DNA of 64,000 nucleotides from the NCBI RefSeq assembly GCF_019669925.1, contig NZ_AP019779.1, positions 1,441,001 through 1,505,000 on the forward strand, read 5' to 3'. The DNA comes from Methanobrevibacter arboriphilus. GTDB taxonomy: Archaea > Methanobacteriota > Methanobacteria > Methanobacteriales > Methanobacteriaceae. Shown piece by piece: positions 47,801 through 56,300 of the stretch. The notes under the pieces were generated by a model. It had not been told where the DNA came from. It saw only the letters and a program-made list of their open reading frames with translations, and ran no database searches. The stretch's first letter is position 1. Each line of letters opens with the position of its first letter. The translations under genes and the position numbers were made by a program.

Positions 47801-49715
47801 TACTAATATGACTGAATTTTTCAATGAATTGGGAATTATTGATGAAACTTTTATGTCTAATCTTGATTATTGTAATCAGACTATAAGAAATATTCAAGAT
47901 AATATGGAGTGGGAATCAATATTGAAGGCTTTGTCTGGGGAATATGTTTTACCTGGATTAGCTGTTGATCCTGCATATGGCGAGTCATTACCTACTGGTA
48001 GAAATATTTATACTACAGATACTACTAAAATGCCAAGTCAAGCAGCTTGGGGGGCAGGTAAGAAGATTGTAGATCAATTGTTAGTTCAGTATTATGAAAA
48101 GAATGGTAAGTTTCCTGAATTAGTTGGACTTGTAATGTGGGGTACTGAAATATTACGTACTGAAGGTATTGGGATAGCTGAATTTTTGTACTTTTTAGGT
48201 GTTTCACCTGAATGGGATAAAACAGGAAAAGTAACTGGAGTAAGTTTAATACCATTAGAAGATTTAAAAATTAAATTATCTAATGGTAAAGTAATTAATC
48301 GTCCTCGTATTGATGTTTATGCTAGTGCTGTTACAAGTAATGTTTATTGGATTTCTTTAATGGTTAATGCAGTAAAATTAGTAAATGATACTGATGAATC
48401 TTTTAAATGGAATTATATTAAAAAACATTATAATGAAACTCCTTCTTTAGATCGTATATTTGGTCTTCCAGGTGCTGTTCTTGAAGGAACTGGTATGAGT
48501 GATTATATTCCAAATACTAATAAATGGTGGAATAGTACAAATCTTACTAAAGACTTAGCAGAAATCTATCTTTCAAGAGTATCAAACTCTTGGACTGTTG
48601 ATGAAAATGGTAGATTAGTTGTAAGTGAAAAAAGAGAGACTTATGAATATCTTCTTGGAAAAACAGACTTAATAACTCAAAATATTGATAGTACATGGAG
48701 ATTCTTAGATAGTGATGATTATTATGATTGGTTTGGAGGTTTACTTGGAGCTAGTCAATATTTAGGAGCAAATCCTGACACTGGAATTGTAGATATTAGA
48801 AATTCTAATAATTATGTAAGTAGAACTTTAGAGGAAGAAATTGAATTTGAAATAAGATCTATGATTTTAAATCCAAAATATAGAGATGAACTCTTAAAAA
48901 GTGCTTCAGGATGGTTATCTTATTCAGAAAAATACGAATATATTTTTGGATTTGTATCAACAGCTACTGGAAAAGATGGAAAAAGTTTAATTTCAGATAG
49001 TGTATGGAATGGCTTAGCTAAAAATCTTTTAAGTCCTTCCTTTAATGTTGATTCTGACTTTAAATCTGCTTCTTTCCAGAGTATGGCGGGTTGGGTTATT
49101 GTCGCTGCTCAAAAAGGTTTATTCAATGTAGATCCTAAAGTATTACAAGATATAATAGATAAATATATAAATGAAACCATTAATTATGGAGTAGCTTGCT
49201 GTCACCATACTTGTGCAAATTTAGAGTTTAATAAATTGGTTGTTCAAGCTTCATCTTTATCTTATGATAAAAAAAAGAAGTTTTTAGAAGAATTAGAATC
49301 TTCAACAAAAGTTAAGTACGATGTTAGTGCAATTTTAGGTACTAAACATTATGAAGGACAATTACAAGATTGGGGAAGTCAAGATTTATCTGGTTATCAA
49401 GGAAAAAGCCAATATTCTCCAAACACACAGGGAGCAATGAATCCAGATGGGGGTTCTGGGGACAGTAGTTCAGCTGGAGAATCTGGTGCTAATGGTCCGA
49501 ATGGTGAAGCTGGAACAAGTGGAGATTCATCATCTCAAGGTGATCAATCTAGTTCTGCAGCTGGTCAAGGGGATAGTAAATCATATGAAGTTGATAAAAA
49601 TCAACAGAATACTAGTGGTGAAGAATCTGGTGTTTCTGCAGCATTTATAGTTGCAGTATTAGCTTTAATAGGTTTATTTGTTGTAGGATATGTTAGAAAT
49701 AAATCAGAGGAATAA
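44853..49715 (+). CDS. Membrane-anchored, exported CobN/BchH-like chelatase protein
   Basis: This 1620-residue protein has a signal peptide (1-29, ending FSFAEN), a short Ser/Asn linker and a peptidase-regulatory-like domain (about 66-125, SEDGFAVKGAYVRITDLSK). A full-length CobN/magnesium-chelatase large-subunit domain follows (about 150-1500). The conserved IHMGTHGTLEFLPGR motif is present with H767, H771 and E775, followed by SGIPNIYPYIVSNPGEA, DPAYGESLPTGRNIY and VVMWGTE-like GLVMWGTEILRTEGIG. Near the end of the domain is a Cys/His cluster (C1449, C1450, H1451, H1452, C1454). A Gly/Ser/Asn/Gln linker, one transmembrane helix (about 1591-1612) and RNKSEE complete it. Classical CobN acts in the cytosol with AAA+ partners. 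This protein should face outward, so its role (tetrapyrrole or metal binding outside the cell) is an open question. GGGGG precedes ATG 44853. Confidence 0.87.
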   Translation: MGINFKKISVILVILFFVSICFMNFSFAENTDSSNSNDISDTNIVSNKNVNTIETANSNVKSNSVQTVTPKSRLTVIVKEAYNKTSKKLSEDGFAVKGAYVRITDLSKNLVSSGYTDQYGKVNFDLNPGTYLINISYLNSTYLSYSGTKTLSYYSDNFTHLFVPDIIFVTPYSGNKIKIDKLMNVSDRVYYLDSQASKTDLLKMQWILDYANFIYIDMYMTGSYEFSYEWFIDTPANKKGNIAYCFGDYSDVDSYGLNFIGGNVSSIENTFVGTYYQAEELPLSEVLIKNMENLFDYILFLMNESNIDPTEDTNRTPLIDSIWGIYHPNLEEQVIDFRPNPEDVANWIRSNPGFDGDGQGSLNWMVENYIEWLNTTSISDLFERFENLYNEYKKANNITESGYVIIASYGYGGSLVDALIKGYESKKRPSFNVFQRVTSPSMASILLNVSSKFNIVAVNSLYSWSMDYNNMGDGGAIDEFTKINVEILKALHDISEYSYNSQYGPQSEWTYGVTIPSMEGVYGAIAVSYVDKEGNSHVIKDGVKKLVETTLGWANLKEKDNFDKKIAVILYNYPPGKAEIGASYLDVFQSVHDLLIQLSRAGYNIGMSEEEIPNSTTLYTLLSMFGNKGSWAQGLLDSYVEGKWDKLVKDPNDLAIIESYLKYFDLNKNNQLVDLLQYIKFYKSLNKTLQDQLIKKWGSGIGNIMVYNDSYIVIPGMMCGNIFITFQPSRGWEEVENYHDLTLPPHQQYITFYCWLKEVFKADAMIHMGTHGTLEFLPGRSIGLQGDDWTFELSGIPNIYPYIVSNPGEALVAKERSMALVISHMTPAMVVSELYDDLVKLNSYMALYNEHMNKGEISLAESYKNLILNLSKELYFDGPTKNQSFDKWLDELHHYLEDLDNDIITFGLHSLGYVLTGDEMVQEVITIVSSKTHIYNYIKNMLYPEYKDIDYNDMKYDQKYHNVTNKTQEWLINFIEQLLMGNITNMTEFFNELGIIDETFMSNLDYCNQTIRNIQDNMEWESILKALSGEYVLPGLAVDPAYGESLPTGRNIYTTDTTKMPSQAAWGAGKKIVDQLLVQYYEKNGKFPELVGLVMWGTEILRTEGIGIAEFLYFLGVSPEWDKTGKVTGVSLIPLEDLKIKLSNGKVINRPRIDVYASAVTSNVYWISLMVNAVKLVNDTDESFKWNYIKKHYNETPSLDRIFGLPGAVLEGTGMSDYIPNTNKWWNSTNLTKDLAEIYLSRVSNSWTVDENGRLVVSEKRETYEYLLGKTDLITQNIDSTWRFLDSDDYYDWFGGLLGASQYLGANPDTGIVDIRNSNNYVSRTLEEEIEFEIRSMILNPKYRDELLKSASGWLSYSEKYEYIFGFVSTATGKDGKSLISDSVWNGLAKNLLSPSFNVDSDFKSASFQSMAGWVIVAAQKGLFNVDPKVLQDIIDKYINETINYGVACCHHTCANLEFNKLVVQASSLSYDKKKKFLEELESSTKVKYDVSAILGTKHYEGQLQDWGSQDLSGYQGKSQYSPNTQGAMNPDGGSGDSSSAGESGANGPNGEAGTSGDSSSQGDQSSSAAGQGDSKSYEVDKNQQNTSGEESGVSAAFIVAVLALIGLFVVGYVRNKSEE

Positions 49716-49886
49716 AAGCAATAGAACAAAATAATAGAATGAAAACATTATCTTTTAGCTATTATTTTCATCATTATTTTTATAAATTTAACTTTAATAT
49801 TCCTTTTAATATTTAGAGGTATAATAATAGGATAAATTTATAAAAATTAATTAAATTCAAATATAAAAATATATGAGGTAAAATAA

Positions 49887-52868
49887 ATGATATCAAAAAA
49901 ATTCACATTTTTTTTAGCTATTTTTTTAATTTTTATAGCTATGGGAACTGTAAGTGCATCTGATGAAAATGGTACTTCAACAAATTCGTCTACTTCAACA
50001 AATTCATCTAAAGAAATATCAATTAATGATGATAATTATGATATTTACTTTGATTCAGATGGAAAAATTAAAGATGACTCTGATTTTGAAGATGGAGATA
50101 CTTTATTCATCAATGGAACTTTAACTAATAAAAAATTAAATTTTGATAAAAAAATCGTTATCGATGGTAAAAAATCTGGTAAAATTATTAATTCTACAAT
50201 CAAAATAAGTGAAGATGCTTCTGGATCTACAATTAAAAATCTTATTTTTGATAATATTGATAAAATGGCTATTAATTTAGATGGTGATGTTTCTAATATT
50301 AATATTATTAATAATATTATTAATATTAGAGGAACTAGCTTAATGTCAGCTTCTGGTAATCTTTATGGTATTTATTCTATAGGGGCTGGAAATTTTATAA
50401 ATATATCTGATAATGTTATTAATATGGTGGGTGAAGCTCTTCGTACTTATGGAATGTATATTCAGCCAGATATATCTGGAGGATATTCTAATCCAGGTAT
50501 GAATCCAATGAATTATATAATTAGTAATAATATAATAACTGGTGTTGTAGATGGATCTGGTTCTGGAGGAGGTATTTGGGGTATTCAAGCCGATTCTATA
50601 ATTAATCTCACAATATTTAAAAATCAGTTAGATTTAAAATCTGAAAACTTTGTTTATGGAATTGTAGTATCTGATTTGGTTCCATCAACAGCAAGTGTTG
50701 AATATACTGTTTCTAATGTAAATATTAGTGATAATATTATCAAAGGGTATGGAAAAGTTTTATATTTAATAGAACTGTTTCAATTAGGTGTTTATTTTGA
50801 TAATCCTACAATGAATGAAATGTATTCAATCGATCCAGATAATAATGGAATTTTTACCATAGCTAACAATAATATTTATGGTAAAGGAGTTTCAGTATAT
50901 GGAATTGCTGCCTATGGATCCAGATATATGAATATCCTAGGAAATAACATAACTGTTTATGGTGGAGATTATACTTCTGTTAGTAAAGGTTCAGATGTTA
51001 TTCCAACAGGAAATAATCCTATTATTTTATTTTCAAGAAGCAGTGCTACTAGTTGTAACAATGTAAATATTACAAATAATAGGCTTGAAACAAATAATGG
51101 AGTCATTGTTTGGGTTAATGAATCATATCCTCCTCAAAATTTTACATATTCAAACAATCTACAAACATTCTTTATTGATGATGAATCCTATTATAACTTT
51201 TTTGATAATAATGGGGACTTTTTAGCTAATATTAATGTTACTAATAATGATACACTTAGGTTAGGAAATTTAAATAAAAAGAAATTTAACATTGACAGAA
51301 AATTAACTATTATTCCTTTCAATCAGACATCTGTGATTTCGTTTTGTCAAATTATCTTAAAAGATGGGTCTTCTGGATCACTTATTAAAGATTTATATAT
51401 GATAAGTGATTCATGTGTTTTAGCAATTGAAGAGTCTAATGATAATATTCTTGAAAATAATCGAATCCTTATAATGAATGTAGGAGATGCACTTTATTAT
51501 TCTGTAACTGGAATATCTATTACTGGAGATAGTGTAAGAAATAAAATTTTGAATAATAATATTGAGATGATTGGTAATCCTAATCCTTTAAATTCAGTAT
51601 ATTTCTATGGTATTTCTATTGGATCTTATGGATATAATACTATAAATAATACTATCAGTGGAAATAAAATAAATATAAATTCTGGATATTATTCAGGAGG
51701 TATTTCTTTAACTGGAGCTATCGGAACTATTGTATCAAACAATATTCTTTCTTTATATGGCAAACACTTTGTTTATGGTATTGCCATAAGTGACATGTCT
51801 GCATGGGATTATACACAAAAATCAAATAAAAACCAAATAATTTCCAATAATATCAATGCAAAGGGTGGTATGATTTATTTAATCCAATCATATAATTCTA
51901 TATATAATACTATTAAGAATAATAATATTACAGGAGATGGTGACGCAGTTTATGGTTATGCAGCTGCAGGAGCTTTAAATGATCTTGTTGAAGGAAATAT
52001 TATGATAATTAAAGGTATTGATTCTAGTAAAATTGTTAATGGCTTTGATTCAATTGGATTTGGGCATGGAGGAATATTTTTTACTCAAGGGTCTTCTAAT
52101 ATAACTATTATTAATAATAAGATAACTTCTATTTATAAAAAAGGAGGAGATTATGGAATATTCATTAATGGAAGTGATATAGATTCTAAAAATACAATAA
52201 AAAACAATATAATCACTTCTGATAATGCTAAAAAAGTTGGAAAAGCAGCTATCTTCACTGATAAATCTTCTGATCTAATATCTGGAAACACTCCTAAAAA
52301 AACTACCTTAGATATACTTACAAAAACAATCTATAAAGGGAAAATTGCTACTATTAAGGCAATTCTTAAAGATGAAGATGGAAATTTAGTAGCTAATACT
52401 AAAATCCAATTAAAAATCAATGGAAAACTTTATTATGCAACTACTAATTCTAAAGGTGTAGCTACATTTAAGATTTCCTCTCTTAAAGTGGGTAAATTCA
52501 GAGTCACTGCCGATTATGTAGGAAATACAGCTTTATTGAAATCTTCTAATACTAAATATCAGGTTGTTAAAGGAATACCAGACTTAATCATTAAAAAAGT
52601 CAAAAAACAGGGCAATAGCTATCAAATTACTATTAAAAATCAAGGTTCAGCTAAGTCTACTATATCTAAGTTAAAAATATTCTATAAAAAAAATAAATAC
52701 AAACTAGCTACAGTCAAAGGAATAAACCCTGGCAAATCTATAACATTAAAAGTAAAATTCTTAAAAAAATTAGCTAATAACAAATATACTAAGATTGCAC
52801 AGATAAATTATAATAAAAAAGCTTTAGAATCTAATTATAACAATAATAAGAAAAAATTTAAGGTTTAA
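49887..52868 (+). CDS. Adhesin-like protein with two parallel beta-helix units and a CARDB-like C-terminus
   Basis: This 993-residue exported protein has a signal peptide (MISKKFTFFLAIFLIFIAMG, cleaved after VSAS). Two long right-handed beta-helix units follow, each headed by a cap module (YDIYFDSDGKIKDDSDFEDG at about 48 and YYNFFDNNGDFLANINVTNN at about 433). They contain many parallel-helix rungs of the N-N-x-I/V type (ISNNIITG, ILNNNIEM and so on). A Big-type Ig-like domain follows (about 810-880, TTLDILTKTIYKGKIATIKA), then a C-terminal CARDB-like domain (about 890-993, PDLIIKKVKKQGNSYQITIK) ending KKKFKV. There is no C-terminal membrane helix. Beta-helix adhesins are common in gut Methanobrevibacter, where carbohydrate binding is often suspected. 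It closely parallels the next gene. Confidence 0.82.
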   Translation: MISKKFTFFLAIFLIFIAMGTVSASDENGTSTNSSTSTNSSKEISINDDNYDIYFDSDGKIKDDSDFEDGDTLFINGTLTNKKLNFDKKIVIDGKKSGKIINSTIKISEDASGSTIKNLIFDNIDKMAINLDGDVSNINIINNIINIRGTSLMSASGNLYGIYSIGAGNFINISDNVINMVGEALRTYGMYIQPDISGGYSNPGMNPMNYIISNNIITGVVDGSGSGGGIWGIQADSIINLTIFKNQLDLKSENFVYGIVVSDLVPSTASVEYTVSNVNISDNIIKGYGKVLYLIELFQLGVYFDNPTMNEMYSIDPDNNGIFTIANNNIYGKGVSVYGIAAYGSRYMNILGNNITVYGGDYTSVSKGSDVIPTGNNPIILFSRSSATSCNNVNITNNRLETNNGVIVWVNESYPPQNFTYSNNLQTFFIDDESYYNFFDNNGDFLANINVTNNDTLRLGNLNKKKFNIDRKLTIIPFNQTSVISFCQIILKDGSSGSLIKDLYMISDSCVLAIEESNDNILENNRILIMNVGDALYYSVTGISITGDSVRNKILNNNIEMIGNPNPLNSVYFYGISIGSYGYNTINNTISGNKININSGYYSGGISLTGAIGTIVSNNILSLYGKHFVYGIAISDMSAWDYTQKSNKNQIISNNINAKGGMIYLIQSYNSIYNTIKNNNITGDGDAVYGYAAAGALNDLVEGNIMIIKGIDSSKIVNGFDSIGFGHGGIFFTQGSSNITIINNKITSIYKKGGDYGIFINGSDIDSKNTIKNNIITSDNAKKVGKAAIFTDKSSDLISGNTPKKTTLDILTKTIYKGKIATIKAILKDEDGNLVANTKIQLKINGKLYYATTNSKGVATFKISSLKVGKFRVTADYVGNTALLKSSNTKYQVVKGIPDLIIKKVKKQGNSYQITIKNQGSAKSTISKLKIFYKKNKYKLATVKGINPGKSITLKVKFLKKLANNKYTKIAQINYNKKALESNYNNNKKKFKV

Positions 52869-53311
52869 ATATAAATATATAGATTAAAGAAAAGCTTATC
52901 TTAATTTTTCTTTTTTATTCTTATTTTTTATTTTTATTCTAATTTTTATTCTTATTTTTTATTTTCTTTTTTATTTTTATTCTCATTTTTTATTTTTATT
53001 ATTATTTTCATTTTTGTCATAATTTTTTTATCTTCTCTTTGTTTTTTAAAAAATATAGGAATCTTTATTAATAAGAATTTATTAAAAGAATTATAATATC
53101 AAATGATGTTGAATTTATATAAAGTAATCTTTATAAATTTTTTATTATTATTTAATTTGAATTCATAAAATATTATTTAATTTGATTTAATTTAGCTAAA
53201 AAATATTTTAAAGTTTTTTCATGACTTTAAATTTATTCTTATAATTAATAGAATTGTAATTTTTATATTCGATTGAATTTAATTCGGTAAAAAAATAATT
53301 TGAGGGAAAAA
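52869..53311. other. 443-base intergenic region with T-rich tandem repeats
   Basis: About 52903-53005 is a tandem array of TTTTTATTCTTATTTTTTA-like units of roughly 25-35 bases, probably also the terminator of the upstream gene. The rest is AT-rich. GAGGG at 53302-53306 is the ribosome binding site for ATG 53312. Confidence 0.6.
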
Positions 53312-56300
53312 ATGGGAAAATTAAAAATAACTATGGTATTTATTGTTCTTTTAATTTTTTTAGCATTAGGAACAGCAAATGCTGCTGATACTAATAGTTT
53401 TGATAATAATGCTGTTAATGATAATAGTATTAATGGCAATTTTATTGATTTTAATTTGGTTGATGCTAATATTATTAATGATAACAGTGCTGATGATATT
53501 GTTGATGTTAATGGTGTTAATGATAATAATTTAAATGGTAATGGTAATTCAAATAAAGAAAATACATCTAATAATGATTATAATAATTCTAAGGATTCTA
53601 CTTCTGAATCAGGCTCTATTATAGATCAGTCTTTTTCAACTGAATCTTCTTTAAATGTTCAAAATATGATTATTGCTAGTACTCCTGTTACTTATATTAT
53701 AAATAATTCTAATTATAATGACTTTTTTTATAATAATGGATCAATTAAATCAGGAATTAATGCTGGAGATACTTTATATATTCAGGGAACATTAACAAAT
53801 AAAAACTTTATAATATCCATACCATTAAATATTATTACAACGAAGGTTGATGGTAAATTAGTTAACTGTACTATTACTATTATTAATACTGGTTCTGGTT
53901 CAAATATAACAAATTTAACTTTTAATAATAGTAATAATAATGGACATGGAGTTCATTTAACTGGAACTCAATACAATAAAATCGAAAATTGTACTTTCAC
54001 TCTTAACGGTCTTAATGCTTATTCTATTCCTGTTGTTAGATCAAATTATAATAAAATTATAGGAAACACAATAAAACAAACTCCTAACAATGCAGGTCAA
54101 GGTCAAACACACTCATTAATTGTTTTAGGGGATTCTCATTATAATGTAATAGAAAACAATACACTTGAATCCGATGGTTCAAACTGTATTTATCTATGTA
54201 CAGCAGCTTTCGCTGATTTTTCAGGTAGTAAATCTTCTACCAATAATAATATATCTGGAAATATAATATATGGAGTTTCTGGAGATTGGTGCTGGGCAAT
54301 AGCTATAACTAACAGTGATTATAATAATATAAAAAATAATAAAGTTAGAGGTGCTCAAAGAGGTATTTCAGTTTCAGGAAACTATATTAATATAACTGGC
54401 AATGATTTACAGTCTAAAGGTACTTCTGATAAACCAGGTATAGGAATTTCCGCAAGTGGAAATCATATTAATATAATTAATAATTATATTAATCAGTCTA
54501 CAAATAATGAAGTAGGAATTGAGTTTGCAGGTACTAATTCTTCAATAAGAAATAATACAATTTTCACTATTAATGGATATGCTATACAAGTTAGTGTTAG
54601 TGAAAATATAACACTTCAAAATAATTCTATTGCAACTAAAGCTGGAAAAGGAATTTCTATTTTTGGAACTAACAATTTGATCTTAATTGAAAATAATTAT
54701 ATAAATTCTACTAATAATGGTGTTTGTATAATGTTAGATAAAGCATCTAATAGTAAATTCCCTAAAAATGTTATTATAAAAAATAATAAACTAAATACTA
54801 CTGGAGAATTTGCAGTTGATGCGAAAAATGCTGATGATAGTCCTGGATCTATACTTTTTGAAGGTCAGGGTAATGTTATTTATGGAAATGGAAAATATAG
54901 GGATCCTAATGGTGTAGTGTCGATTCCAAATTCAACTCCAATATTTGATGGTGAATCTCATTATGTAAATGAAAGTAATTATGATGATTATTTTACAAGT
55001 GATGGAACTTTAACAGGTACTGTAAATGATAGAGACATTTTAATTATCTCAGGAAACTTTTATAATAAGAACATAATTATAAATCGTGTAGTTAAAATTG
55101 AAGGAAATGGAGCTTACTTTTACAATACTACATTTAAAATTATTATTGATGGAGCTAGAATTGATTCTATAAATATAATCAATTCTAATAATATGGGGAT
55201 AATCATAGTAGAAGCAAATAATGTTGAAATTAATTATTGTAATATAACTTTGAATCATACAAAAACAGCTTATGGGATTTGGATTTCTAAATCAGACAAT
55301 GCTAAAATTAAATATAATAGGGTTACTGTGAAAGGGGACTTTTTAACATTTGGGATTTTCCTTGATGGAGCTAATAATTGCACAATCCAAGATAATATTA
55401 TAAATGTTACTGGAACTAAAGACTTATACAATCATCACGTTGGAAATTGTACTGAATGCGATAATGGCACTTGTGTTGGAGGTACTTGTACTGGTGGTAC
55501 TTGTGTTGGAGGCACCTGTGTTGATGGTACTTGTACTGGTGGTACTTGTGTTGGAGGTACTGATGATGATGGTACTCATATAATTCCAGAAATTTATAGA
55601 ACTTATGGTATTATATTAATCGGTTCTGATAATAATAAAATAATTAATAATCGTATATATGCGACTTCTGCTCTAGAAAATCCTATAGATCCTATTAATG
55701 ATGGTCAAAATTCAATTGTAGGTATAGATATCTATTATGATAGTCATAATAATGAAGTAATAGGTAATATAATAGAGATAATAGCTAAAGATCCGTTTTT
55801 ATATGGAATGGGTGTATTAGGATCTCCAACAGGAACAAATTCAACTACAGCTAAAAACAATATTTTTAAAAATAATAGGGTCACTCTTGTTGGACCTTAT
55901 TTTGTGTCTGGTTTTATCTCTGGTCAAAATAGTTACGATACTATCGTATCTGATAATACTTTTGAATGTTGGGGAGGCAACTATAGCTATGGTATAACAC
56001 TTGAAAAATCTCAATTAAATACAATTGCTAATAACACAATTAGAACTTCAGCAATAGTAAACTATGCAATAGAAGCTTTTGAATCTAACTATAATATAAT
56101 TTCAAATAATAATATTGAGTCTCAAGGTAGTTATAGTTATGGTATTGCTCTTTATGCTTCTTCTTGGAACTCTATTTCTTATAATATAATTAATGTTAAT
56201 GGTAATAGATTAACTACACCACTTGAAGGAACACATCATGATGCTATTCCTTATGGTAATACTGGTATTTTACTTATTGCTAATTCAAATGGTAACAATA

